Numbered from the stretch's first letter, positions 1-6,605 are shown. The stretch is 41,965 nt of DNA from an uncultured Verrucomicrobiota bacterium (GCA_913063525.1 CAJXYV010000006.1:1-41965); one strand, 5' to 3'. Translations and numbers: made by a program. Notes: generated by a model not told the origin, from the sequence alone.

Positions 1-116
1 TCACCACGTTCTTCTTTGAAGCATTCGATGAAGACTGGAAAGGCAACCCCAGCGATCCGCTCGGCGCAGAAAAGCATTGGGGACTCTTTACCGTCGACCG
101 CAAGCCGAAGAATTAG
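1..116 (+). CDS. C-terminal end of a GH17-like beta-1,3-glucanase (partial)
   Basis: Only the last 37 codons are present, read from base 3 to a TAG stop at 114-116. The tail contains FFFEAFDEDWKG followed by a KHWGLFTVDRKPKN ending. This FEAFDE.WK...HWGLF...RKPK pattern closes family 17 glycoside hydrolases (endo/exo beta-1,3-glucanases), where it forms the last strand and helix of the TIM barrel. The catalytic glutamates lie outside the window. The assignment rests on this short motif alone, so family is likely but exact specificity is open. Confidence 0.6.
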   Translation, partial: TTFFFEAFDEDWKGNPSDPLGAEKHWGLFTVDRKPKN

Positions 117-423
117 GCGTTTCGGCTAAACCTGATGTGAATGAGGTCTCACTATCCCCGGGCGTTTAGTCACCAGTGGACTTAAAAAACTGGCGATTGG
201 CGGTTGGAAACAAGTTCGGGAAACTTCTCAAGGCTGCTCACAGAAAAAGTTGATCGAGTGGTTGAGCCAAATTGCGTTGCAGTTGGCATTAGAAAGCAGC
301 AAAGCGCCGCCGTGGCTACTTTTTAATCTGCTTGCTCACCGAGGGTGAACATTAATAGATCACGCAACTACGGATTCTAGGATTGTAATTCCCCTCACAC
401 GGCAGACTTAGCTATGAAAGATT
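117..423. other. Gene-free stretch at the edge of the accessory region
   Basis: About 300 bases between the glucanase stop and the leftward regulator gene. I see no plausible reading frame, no strong hairpin with a T-run and no tRNA copy matching the fragment at 2186-2208. Base composition is more AT-rich than the flanking genes. It could hold the other boundary of the inserted region, but nothing in it shows that. Confidence 0.4.
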
Positions 424-819
424 TCACTGCAGCGTTGCCGCCTTTCGGCTAGCGGCGGAGAGGATCTTTTGGACGGCCGGCTCGTCTAGATCGCGAATCA
501 GGAAGCGGAATTTGCGGATAGCCGAAGCTGCATGTTTTGAAAGTTTTTTGGTCGCATGGTCCTCGGGCCTCGCCTCGGCCATATCTTGGCGTTGCTGCAT
601 CCACAGGCGGTGGAGTGATTCGTAAACGGTGGTGCCGGACTGGATATTCAACCCTACAACAAGGATGATGTGCAGGGTTTCCCAACGCACTGAACGTCCG
701 GACTCCACCTTAAACACGGTGGTTTCTGCGAGATTACACTTTTTCGCGATGGCGAGCAGCGTGAGGTGGCTCTCCGCACGGAGCGAAGCAAAGACGCTAG
801 AAAGGGTAGGTTTCTCCAT
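424..819 (-). CDS. Small helix-turn-helix (XRE-like) regulator
   Basis: 131 residues. The first 60 contain a helix-turn-helix of Cro/CI type: TLLAIAKKCNLAETTVFKVESG fits the helix 2-turn-helix 3 region, with ETTVFKVE in the recognition-helix position. The C-terminal half is basic and helical with no recognised domain. It starts at an ATG (817-819) and is divergent from the tyrosine recombinase, with about 100 bases between the two starts, the usual layout for a regulator controlling an integrase promoter. Function as a DNA-binding repressor is family knowledge; the integrase as its target is inference. Confidence 0.65.
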   Translation of the reverse strand: MEKPTLSSVFASLRAESHLTLLAIAKKCNLAETTVFKVESGRSVRWETLHIILVVGLNIQSGTTVYESLHRLWMQQRQDMAEARPEDHATKKLSKHAASAIRKFRFLIRDLDEPAVQKILSAASRKAATLQ

Positions 820-918
820 ACCTGTTTATGTTCTGTAATGGGAAAAGCATCGTCAACCCAATCGTTTCGGAAAAATCGACTCTTGACCCTTCGCCGATCC
901 ATGAGAACCGTATGCCTA

Positions 919-2049
919 ATGGAAACGGTCAAATACCGCACGGTTTCGATCGGCATTTATCCGTGGACGCATCCAAGCGGGCGGGAGTATTGGCGGTTTG
1001 ACGTGATTCAAAACGGCAAGCGCAAGTATGTCACGCGCTCGACGTTGGAGGCGGCTAAGAAAGATGCGCTCAAACATGCACAGGTGCTTTTTCGAGGGGG
1101 ATTTGACTTGTCGAAGTTAAGCGATGACCAAGAGGCCGCCGTTCAAAGATTACTGGGTGCTGATTTCACCTTGAAGCTGGTCGATGAGTTCCTCGTCTGG
1201 CACGCGAAAAAAGCACCTAGAAAGCCATCGCGAGAAGCTGTCGCTGAGTTTTTAGCAGAAAAAGAGCGCAACCGAGGTAGTTCCCCCCACAATGTCGCAA
1301 CTCTTCGACGGCATCTAAGCATGATCCCCGATTTGATGCTCTGCGACATCGGGCCAAGCGATTTACCAAAACTAGCCGGTGCGCCTCGCACGCGCCGCAA
1401 TGTGAGGGCGGCATGGGTGACATTCTTCAAATGGTGCGTTGAGCACGAATATCTGCCCTATGGTGAGAAAACGGTGGCTGAACGGGTAGGAAAGCCGATT
1501 GTGACGCGGGGCATTCCCTCAACATGGACGCCGGACGAGCTGCGAGTGCTGTTGGCGAATGTGCGTCATCAATATCTTCCCTGGCTCGCCCTGGCGGCAT
1601 TTGCGGGGATTCGCACGGAGGAGATTTGCCCAGACAAAAAAAGCCAAAAATCCCCGCTTGATTGGTCGGATTTCCATTGGGATCGTGACCTAGTCATCGT
1701 TCGACCTGAAACGGCAAAAACGAAGCAACGGCGGGTTGTGCCAATTCTTCCTGCGTTGCGGTCTTGGTTGGAGCCAATCAAGAAGCAGTCTGGAGCGATT
1801 GGGCCTCACTTGCCACCATCGACCCCACCGAAAGGTGGAGTTCAGGCGGAAACGACAAGGCTTGGGGAATTTGTTGGAGACTGGCGGCGAAACGCTTTGA
1901 GACACTCGTTCATATCCTACCGCGCAGCCATCGTCGGGCTAGGCCAAACGGCAATGGAAGCGGGCAATTCCGAGAGCGAGGCAAGGAAGTCATACAACGA
2001 CGCGAAGGGGGCAGACGAGGCCGCCATCTGGTTTGCCATCACCCGTTAG
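919..2049 (+). CDS. Tyrosine recombinase (phage-integrase-like) with non-canonical active site
   Basis: About 376 residues. The N-terminal part has a small beta-rich region (SGREYWRFDV..GKRKYVTRSTLEAAKKDA) like arm-binding domains, then a helical core-binding domain. The catalytic domain shows AAFAGIRTEEI with the box I arginine near residue 232, ALRHSFISYR with Arg near 328, and the nucleophile Tyr near 359 (ARKSYND). The usual HxLRH reads NALRH, and the usual GHS reads GNS, so both active-site histidine positions carry Asn. I recall GNS variants in verrucomicrobial integrases, so activity is still plausible. Several in-frame ATGs (838, 901, 919) exist without a clear ribosome-binding site; 919 was chosen because conserved-looking sequence begins there. 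It lies beside a tRNA fragment, as expected of an island integrase. Confidence 0.75.
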   Translation: METVKYRTVSIGIYPWTHPSGREYWRFDVIQNGKRKYVTRSTLEAAKKDALKHAQVLFRGGFDLSKLSDDQEAAVQRLLGADFTLKLVDEFLVWHAKKAPRKPSREAVAEFLAEKERNRGSSPHNVATLRRHLSMIPDLMLCDIGPSDLPKLAGAPRTRRNVRAAWVTFFKWCVEHEYLPYGEKTVAERVGKPIVTRGIPSTWTPDELRVLLANVRHQYLPWLALAAFAGIRTEEICPDKKSQKSPLDWSDFHWDRDLVIVRPETAKTKQRRVVPILPALRSWLEPIKKQSGAIGPHLPPSTPPKGGVQAETTRLGEFVGDWRRNALRHSFISYRAAIVGLGQTAMEAGNSESEARKSYNDAKGADEAAIWFAITR

Positions 2050-2056
2050 GATTGGG

Positions 2057-2078
2057 AAATGTTCTGCAAATGTTCTGC
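2057..2078. repeat. Tandem 11-bp repeat after the recombinase gene
   Basis: AAATGTTCTGC occurs twice in direct succession (2057-2067 and 2068-2078), eight bases after the recombinase stop. Lying between an integrase gene and a likely attachment site, it is a candidate arm-type or excision-factor binding site. The repeat is seen; its role is inferred. Confidence 0.5.
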
Positions 2079-2102
2079 AAACGGCTTGATTCCTCACGTT
2101 AC

Positions 2103-2170
2103 GTAAAGACCTAAAAAAGATGTAAATCACACAAAAACAATAGGTAAAGAATCTTTACAGTTCGTAAAGA
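2103..2170. repeat. Cluster of GTAAAGA repeats, candidate integrase arm sites
   Basis: GTAAAGA occurs at 2103-2109, 2144-2150 and 2164-2170, and inverted (TCTTTAC) at 2152-2158. The middle pair forms a perfect palindrome, GTAAAGAATCTTTAC (2144-2158). The cluster sits between the recombinase gene and the tRNA-like core, where arm-type binding sites are normally found. Protein binding is inference. Confidence 0.5.
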
Positions 2171-2185
2171 ATGGTCAAAACAGGA

Positions 2186-2208
2186 TTCGAATCCCTCCCT
2201 GTCCGCCA
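2186..2208 (+). other. tRNA 3'-end fragment, probable attachment site (att core)
   Basis: TTCGAATCCC (T-loop and start of the T-stem) is followed by TCCCTGTCCGCCA, ending in an encoded CCA. This is the 3' half of a T-arm plus acceptor strand. The expected acceptor partner GGACAGG and the rest of a tRNA are absent upstream, so this is not a functional tRNA. CCTGTCC + G + CCA suggests a serine tRNA, tentatively. Such fragments mark the end of elements integrated into a tRNA gene; the partner copy is not in this window. Confidence 0.65.
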
Positions 2209-2309
2209 TTTTTGATTTGAGGTTCCGCATAGTTTGCGAAGTTCCTTATACCGTTCCCTGAAATTAGGGTGACAATCTTCGCAAGATCGTTTCGACACGC
2301 GATCCTATC

Positions 2310-2331
2310 ATTCCCGATCGGGAACAGATTG
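2310..2331. promoter_or_regulatory. Palindromic operator upstream of hipB (site 1)
   Basis: TTCCCGATCGGGAA (2311-2324) is a perfect 14-bp palindrome about 55 bases before the hipB start. A second TTCC-N6-GGAA site lies exactly 50 bases downstream. HipB proteins are known to bind paired palindromic operators in their own promoters. Bases 2310-2331 recur with one mismatch at 4599-4620. Confidence 0.6.
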
Positions 2332-2360
2332 CTTGCTTTGTTCGGTTTTTGGTGATTCTA

Positions 2361-2374
2361 TTCCCGCACAGGAA
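2361..2374. promoter_or_regulatory. Second TTCC-N6-GGAA operator upstream of hipB (site 2)
   Basis: TTCCCGCACAGGAA repeats the TTCC-N6-GGAA outline of site 1, with the first six bases identical. It overlaps the ribosome-binding region (AGGAAGA) of hipB, so binding there could block both promoter clearance and translation start. The regulatory role is inference from spacing and HipB precedent. Confidence 0.5.
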
Positions 2375-2377
2375 GAA

Positions 2378-2596
2378 ATGACGAACGCACTCGATATCGG
2401 CCGACAGGTCAAACAGCAGCGCAAGCGACTCGCGATGAACCAATCCGAGTTGGCGATGGTCTCCGGCACCGGGGTTCGTTTCATCAGCGATTTGGAGAAT
2501 GGCAAGGAAACCTGCGAAGTGGGAAAGATGCTGCAAGTGTTGGCCAGTCTCGGGATCAAAATCGAATTCAGTGGTGTTGGGGAGGGCCACGGCTGA
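2378..2596 (+). CDS. hipB: HipB-like antitoxin, helix-turn-helix DNA-binding protein
   Basis: 72 residues from the ATG at 2378, which has AGGAAGA just upstream. The XRE-type helix-turn-helix spans about residues 9-60 (IGRQVKQQRKRLAMNQSELAMVSG, then FISDLENGK and LQVLASLGIKIEF), the standard HipB fold. HipB dimers bind operator DNA and neutralise HipA. Its TGA overlaps the ATG of hipA by one base, giving translational coupling and the antitoxin-first order. Two matching palindromes upstream support autoregulation. An upstream TTG at 2333 in the same frame is less likely because it would place both operators close to or inside the gene. Confidence 0.85.
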   Translation: MTNALDIGRQVKQQRKRLAMNQSELAMVSGTGVRFISDLENGKETCEVGKMLQVLASLGIKIEFSGVGEGHG

Positions 2597-3822
2597 TGGC
2601 TCGCGTTCTGGACGTGTATTTGGGGCGGAGTCTGGCGGGGCATTTCACGCAGGATGATTCAGGATCGCTATGGTTCCGTTATGCGGCGGAATGGCTGGCG
2701 AGTGATCACGCACGGGCGCTTTCCCGATCGCTGCCGCTGCAGGCGGAGGAATACGGTCGCACCGAGTGTCGGCCGTTTTTCGCAGGATTGTTGCCCGAGG
2801 ATGAAGGGCGGGAATTGATCGCGCGGCGCTTCGGGATCAGCGGGCGCAATGATTTTGCGCTACTGGAGAAAATCGGTGGCGAGTGCGCGGGCGCGGTCAG
2901 TTTGATGCCGTCGGGTGAACAGCCGCCCGAATCCGGAAGCTACCATGAGATTTCTGAACACGAACTGGCGCGGTTGTTGGGCCTGCTGCCGCAGCGCCCT
3001 CTACTGGCGGGCGAAGAAGGAGTGCGACTCTCGCTGGCAGGAGCGCAGGCAAAGCTGGCGCTGACCATCCGCGAGGGTATTTTCCTGCTGCCGCAAGGAG
3101 GAGCAGCCAGCACGCACATTCTCAAGCCAAGTAGCCCGCACTTCGAGGGACTCGTGGAAAACGAGCATTTCTGCATGACTCTGGCCGCGAACGTTGGCTT
3201 GTCGGTGGCCTCCACCAGCATCGGCCAGGTTGATTCGATTCGTTTCCTGCAAGTCGAACGCTACGACCGCAGGCGATTGCCCGACGGGACGCTTGTGCGA
3301 TTGCACCAAGAGGATTTCTGTCAAGCGATGGGGATTCCGCCCGAGCTCAAGTACCAGCAAGAGGGCGGACCCAACTTGAAAAAATGTTTTGGGCTCGTGC
3401 GCAGTGCCTCAAGCGCACCAGGGCCCGATGTCCTGCGTTTGTTCGACGCGGTGGTGTTCAACTACGTGATCGGCAACAACGATGCGCACGGCAAAAATTT
3501 CTCCCTGCTCTACGATGGCGGCGCGGTGCGGATGGCCCCGCTTTATGATTTGGTCTGCACTCAGGCGTGGGGAGGCCTGGCCGCCACCCTGGCCATGAAG
3601 ATCGGCGACGAGCGCAAACCCGAACGGGTCCGTGCGGCGAACTGGCGGAAGTTTTTCAAGGATGCCGGATTGGGCGCCGCCACGGCGGAGAAGCGGTTGC
3701 GGACCCTAACAAAAGATATCTTAGCCTCCGCGCTCGAGCTTGGCAAAGCGCACCCCGCATGCGCTCGGCTGTCTTCGATTATCGATCAAAATGGCGCGCG
3801 CTTACTCTCGCTCGATTGGTAG
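2596..3822 (+). CDS. hipA: HipA-like serine/threonine kinase toxin
   Basis: 408 residues. The N-terminal HipA_N domain is followed by the activation-loop motif RLSLAGAQAKLAL (144-156; Ser146 matches the autophosphorylated serine of E. coli HipA). The kinase core FNYVIGNNDAHGKNFSLL carries catalytic Asp296, and APLYDLV carries metal-binding Asp318. All catalytic residues appear intact. E. coli HipA phosphorylates glutamyl-tRNA synthetase and causes growth arrest and persistence; the target here is unknown. It is translationally coupled to hipB and lies in an accessory region close to a tRNA-type attachment site, consistent with acquisition by transfer. Confidence 0.88.
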   Translation: MARVLDVYLGRSLAGHFTQDDSGSLWFRYAAEWLASDHARALSRSLPLQAEEYGRTECRPFFAGLLPEDEGRELIARRFGISGRNDFALLEKIGGECAGAVSLMPSGEQPPESGSYHEISEHELARLLGLLPQRPLLAGEEGVRLSLAGAQAKLALTIREGIFLLPQGGAASTHILKPSSPHFEGLVENEHFCMTLAANVGLSVASTSIGQVDSIRFLQVERYDRRRLPDGTLVRLHQEDFCQAMGIPPELKYQQEGGPNLKKCFGLVRSASSAPGPDVLRLFDAVVFNYVIGNNDAHGKNFSLLYDGGAVRMAPLYDLVCTQAWGGLAATLAMKIGDERKPERVRAANWRKFFKDAGLGAATAEKRLRTLTKDILASALELGKAHPACARLSSIIDQNGARLLSLDW

Positions 3823-3883
3823 GCAATCGAGCGCGCTGTGGGGTAACAGGTGTATCGGGGGGACTACGTAAAATGATTTGTCT

Positions 3884-3955
3884 TCAAAGGCCCTGCTTGG
3901 GTTTTCTGGGGCGGCTGCGGCGGCGAATTGAGCAGACCCTAAACCTTAAGGCTCG
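3884..3955 (-). pseudogene. 3'-end remnant of the unknown family found at 5979-6338
   Basis: Twenty-three codons plus TGA read RALRFRVCSIRRR followed by SRPRKPKQGL. This aligns with the C-terminus of the gene at 5979-6338 (RALGFVPKSEQRRG, RPRKPKPGL). DNA identity is strongest from about 3885 to 3925 against 5980-6020. No frame continues upstream, so only the tail survives. The two copies are in the same orientation and flank a 2.1 kb stretch with three small genes. It could be a leftover of a tandem duplication or of an insertion that regenerated the gene's 3' end. Confidence 0.6.
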
Positions 3956-4143
3956 CCCTATCCAGATTTGAAGCTTGGTTCGCCAGTAAGATGGAGTTAG
4001 AAGTCCTCTCGTGACGAAGCAGCCAAAGACTTTTTGAACTGCCGATAAGCACCTTAGTGTAATTTACTTTTCTTTTCAATCGCTCCCGTAGGAGCACACA
4101 AACGTTCTGCTGAGACACGAATCATAAATCCCTACCCAACCCC

Positions 4144-4449
4144 ATGAAACGGTTACTGCTGATGATCGACCTTCATATCGTAGTCTTGGGGATCACTGTA
4201 TCCGTGCTCCTCGTGGGTATTGTTTCTGTCATCACGTTTGTACCTGGAACCCCGCGTCTGCTTCCCTGTTTGGTTATGGGGCTTGTCCCGCTGCTCGTCT
4301 TTCTAGAGCCGTCGATCATTACGCGGGCAATTGATCGGAAAAAGATTGGCGGCGAAACGTGGCGATACTTCGGTGTGAATACACTGATTGCCATGCTATA
4401 TGGGATAACTTGCGGCTTGCTGATCTTCGGATTACTTCCGCGTGCGTAG
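4144..4449 (+). CDS. Small membrane protein of unknown function
   Basis: 101 residues with three likely membrane segments, at about residues 8-34 (a long hydrophobic stretch), 38-58 and 78-98, the middle loop being RAIDRKKIGGETWR. No family was recognised. It begins at an ATG without a strong Shine-Dalgarno sequence. It lies between the decayed gene tail and the operator-like copy at 4599, with no partner gene close enough to be a clear operon. Codon use is more AT-rich than the flanking chromosome, consistent with acquisition. Confidence 0.55.
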   Translation: MKRLLLMIDLHIVVLGITVSVLLVGIVSVITFVPGTPRLLPCLVMGLVPLLVFLEPSIITRAIDRKKIGGETWRYFGVNTLIAMLYGITCGLLIFGLLPRA

Positions 4450-4598
4450 AATCAATCCAACGAAGATGCAGAACAAAAAACTCCCGGTTCGGGTTTTACT
4501 TTGATCACCAACGGATCGCTCAATGACACGCCTCAGAAAGATCCAGCGCGAGGTGACCTCGCTGGCCTCATAAAGAGCGAACTCCGTTATTTACTGGA

Positions 4599-4620
4599 AT
4601 TCCTGATCGGGAACAGATTG
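4599..4620. promoter_or_regulatory. Copy of the hipBA operator in front of a secreted orphan protein
   Basis: TTCCTGATCGGGAA (4600-4613) followed by CAGATTG repeats bases 2310-2331 over 22 positions with a single C-to-T change. Sequence on both sides differs, so only the operator block is shared. It lies 52 bases before the ATG at 4672, close to the distance of site 1 from hipB (47 bases). This suggests that HipB also controls the downstream gene; that is inference. Confidence 0.55.
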
Positions 4621-4671
4621 TGAATTGGGCCTTGTGCGTCGCGGCCTCACTTCATACATTGAACATTATTC

Positions 4672-5202
4672 ATGAAAACCCTAACAGCAACAATTCTACT
4701 CATTTCTGGAATCATCACACACGCTTGGGCTGAACCAGCAACGGCCGATGCCGCACAGGTTAAGATTTCAATCAGCTTCAAAGGCGTGGACGCCAAGTGG
4801 TTCTCCGCACTCGATCAAGCAACGATGCCTTCCCGAAAGAAAGATGGAACGCTGGTGTGTCCCAGTGTAACGGCGAAGAGCGGGCAGTCGGTGAAGCTCG
4901 AGATGGTCCAAGACTATCGGTTGGACGCATCGACTCTCAAAGGTCCCATAATTCCGTGTGGCATTATCGTCGATCTGACCCCGGAATTCGATGGGGACAG
5001 CATTCAAATGACTGGGTCAGGTGTCCTTCGCTATCCATCGGACAAGCGTGCCATTGGGGTGGCAACTCGATTCACGGCGGAAGAGGCTATCATAGGGCTT
5101 AAGTTCAAGGACGGAGCCACGAAGGCCATCGATCTTGGTGGGGGGCAGATGTTGATTGCCGTGTCGTTGATCGACAAGTCTGGAGTCCCCATCAAAAAAT
5201 GA
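4672..5202 (+). CDS. Secreted protein of unknown function under a hipBA-like operator
   Basis: 176 residues. A signal peptide is clear: MKTLTATILLISGIITHAWA with cleavage after AWA. The mature part is beta-rich, includes two cysteines (CPSV and PCGII) that could form a disulphide, and a glycine-rich DLGGGQML segment near the end. I recognise no family. The context is unusual in that the only visible regulatory site in front of it is a near copy of the hipB operator. A short intergenic repeat follows the stop. Confidence 0.55.
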   Translation: MKTLTATILLISGIITHAWAEPATADAAQVKISISFKGVDAKWFSALDQATMPSRKKDGTLVCPSVTAKSGQSVKLEMVQDYRLDASTLKGPIIPCGIIVDLTPEFDGDSIQMTGSGVLRYPSDKRAIGVATRFTAEEAIIGLKFKDGATKAIDLGGGQMLIAVSLIDKSGVPIKK

Positions 5203-5210
5203 AGAAGTCG

Positions 5211-5237
5211 AGCAAGGCGAGGATCCCACTAGCCGCT
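5211..5237 (+). repeat. Intergenic repeat, copy 1
   Basis: AGCAAGGCGAGG then ATCCCACTAGCCGCT begins eight bases after the stop of the gene at 4672-5202. A second copy, with a five-base insertion and three changes, is at 5866-5897. Matching tails after small orphan genes suggest a shared cassette or insertion history, but no integron site features were found. Confidence 0.45.
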
Positions 5238-5336
5238 TTGCTTTCGATGATCCCGTCTAATTTTCACCACATCACGCCCGTGATCGACGCGCGCCCTCAC
5301 TGGTAGTGGTGTACGCGCTTTACGTTCCGCAAAATA

Positions 5337-5750
5337 ATGAATCAACCAATTGCCAGCGTTACCTATCGATGTTCCCTTCCATCTGGAGCGTCAAAGGAAG
5401 TCGTAATTGGCGTTTCATCCCCTCAACCACACCACCGATTCGATTTCAGCTGCTTTGTGAGTTTGCCGGATCGCGATGAACCGTTCGAGATTTATGGTGT
5501 GGATTCCCTTCAGTGTCTTTCATTAGGGATGAGATTCGCATCTAGCCGCATTGATGATCTGATATCGAAGGGATGGTCCTTCTACGGTCGTGATGGTGAC
5601 GAAGAATATGAGATGGAGTGGTCGGCTTACTTTATGCCTCAAACTGTCCTCGACAAGCTTTCGGCGATTGGAGAGAAGGCAATGAGCTCGATTGAGAGTA
5701 AAACCAAAGAATCAGAAGCAGAACAAGTCGTGTCTCCTAACGAGACATGA
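5337..5750 (+). CDS. Conserved-looking hypothetical protein, possibly DUF6968-like
   Basis: 137 residues, no signal peptide or membrane segment. The middle part FDFSCFVSLPDRDEPFEIYGVDSLQCLSLGMRF resembles, from memory, small DUF6968-type proteins that carry a GVDS.QAL.LA pattern; this is a weak match. The C-terminal 30 residues are acidic and polar. It stands alone, with intergenic repeats on both sides. No function can be proposed. Confidence 0.45.
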   Translation: MNQPIASVTYRCSLPSGASKEVVIGVSSPQPHHRFDFSCFVSLPDRDEPFEIYGVDSLQCLSLGMRFASSRIDDLISKGWSFYGRDGDEEYEMEWSAYFMPQTVLDKLSAIGEKAMSSIESKTKESEAEQVVSPNET

Positions 5751-5865
5751 GCCCTTTAATTTCGATTCATTTTCCTTTCAACCGCGCCGGTGTGCGCATT
5801 CAAACGTTTGGCAAATCAACAAATCCAGATTGAATGACGAACCAGATGAACAATCAAAGAAACTG

Positions 5866-5897
5866 AACAAGGCGAGGCTGGGATCTCACTAGTCGCT
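5866..5897 (+). repeat. Intergenic repeat, copy 2
   Basis: AACAAGGCGAGG, then CTGGG, then ATCTCACTAGTCGCT. It matches the block at 5211-5237 apart from the five inserted bases and three substitutions. It lies about 115 bases after the stop of the gene at 5337-5750. Confidence 0.45.
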
Positions 5898-5978
5898 GCT
5901 GCGTGTGCGCTTGATTCTTAGATTTTCCTCGACAAAAACGCGCCACGGTTTGGCGTGACGCCTCATCGCGCAGCTCGT

Positions 5979-6338
5979 TCAGAGGCCCGGCTTGGGTTTT
6001 CTGGGGCGGCCGCGGCGCTGTTCGCTTTTGGGGACGAAGCCGAGGGCGCGGTAAAACGAGCAGTCTTCGCCGAGGTCGGGGTTGCCGCGCACGGCGCTGG
6101 CGATGTGGACGAGGTGATCGTTAAGGGCCTCCTCCTTTTGATCCCGCGTCTGGATCAGTCCGGCGATCAGCGTTCGCGCGGCGGAAATTTCTTGGCGCAC
6201 CGCTTCGACGTCTGCGGCCTCGGCGGCAAATTGGTCGACGCTGAAGCCGGCGAGTTTGGCATCCGGCGCGAACTTCCGCCAAGCGGTGACAAAGTGGCTG
6301 CTGCGGACGGCGATGGGCTTGTTGTGTAAGAGCGACAT
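5979..6338 (-). CDS. Conserved protein of unknown family (paralogue of 40772-41158)
   Basis: 119 residues from the ATG at 6336-6338. It is mostly helical, with an invariant-looking core FYRALGFVPKSEQRRGRPRKP. The same layout appears in the gene at 40772-41158 (FYRSLGFIVDNERQ). From memory, proteins ending in an ALGYVRKSER-type segment are widespread in Verrucomicrobiota and have no assigned function. The basic, proline-rich tail suggests nucleic-acid contact, but that is a guess. Its upstream region holds the phased palindrome array at 6388-6605, and its 3' end is duplicated at 3884-3955. Confidence 0.6.
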   Translation of the reverse strand: MSLLHNKPIAVRSSHFVTAWRKFAPDAKLAGFSVDQFAAEAADVEAVRQEISAARTLIAGLIQTRDQKEEALNDHLVHIASAVRGNPDLGEDCSFYRALGFVPKSEQRRGRPRKPKPGL

Positions 6339-6387
6339 GGTGGAGCTTTTAAAATCAGTGCTTTGGGGCACGATGTCGACATTTTTA

Positions 6388-6605
6388 ATTCGCTTGTATC
6401 GATGTGCAAGGGGATTCAAGCCGTCTCAATTTCGCTTGGGTTGTGTTCCAAGCGAAATAAAACGCGTTTTGGCGCGGTAATATCGTTGTTTAATTCGCTT
6501 GGGTTCGCCTGTAAGCGAAATAAAATGAACTGAAATTCGCTTTAGAAGTCATGCAAGGGAATTGATTTTGATTTTAAATCGCGTGGAACTGGTTTTAAGC
6601 GATTT
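6388..6605. repeat. Array of five helically phased 29-bp imperfect palindromes
   Basis: Units start at 6388, 6430, 6493, 6535 and 6577, so the intervals are 42, 63, 42 and 42, all multiples of 21 bases (two helical turns). Each unit is 29 bases with left arm ATTCGCTT and right arm AAGCGAAAT 20 bases later. Units 2 and 3 have near-perfect arms. Unit 1 reads AAGGGGATT, unit 4 AAGGGAATT and unit 5 AAGCGATTT on the right. Spacers are 13 bases, except 34 between units 2 and 3. The array lies upstream of the leftward gene at 5979-6338 and downstream of the channel gene at 6720-8156. It fits an operator array or other nucleoprotein site; function is unknown. Confidence 0.7.

Noticed and set aside
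2186-2208. Functional tRNA gene
   Set aside because: Only the T-loop and 3' acceptor strand are present; no GGACAGG partner, anticodon arm or D arm lies upstream.
5692-5892. Small gene overlapping the end of the 5337-5750 gene
   Set aside because: No ribosome-binding site, overlaps a better frame, and covers the intergenic repeat; composition is not protein-like.
3823-5978. Integron cassette array with attC sites
   Set aside because: Shared tails lack paired RYYYAAC and GTTRRRY ends and a convincing attC fold, and the recombinase lacks the extra helix segment expected of IntI.
6388-6605. CRISPR array
   Set aside because: Units are imperfect palindromes that differ from each other, spacers are mostly 13 bases, and no cas genes are present.
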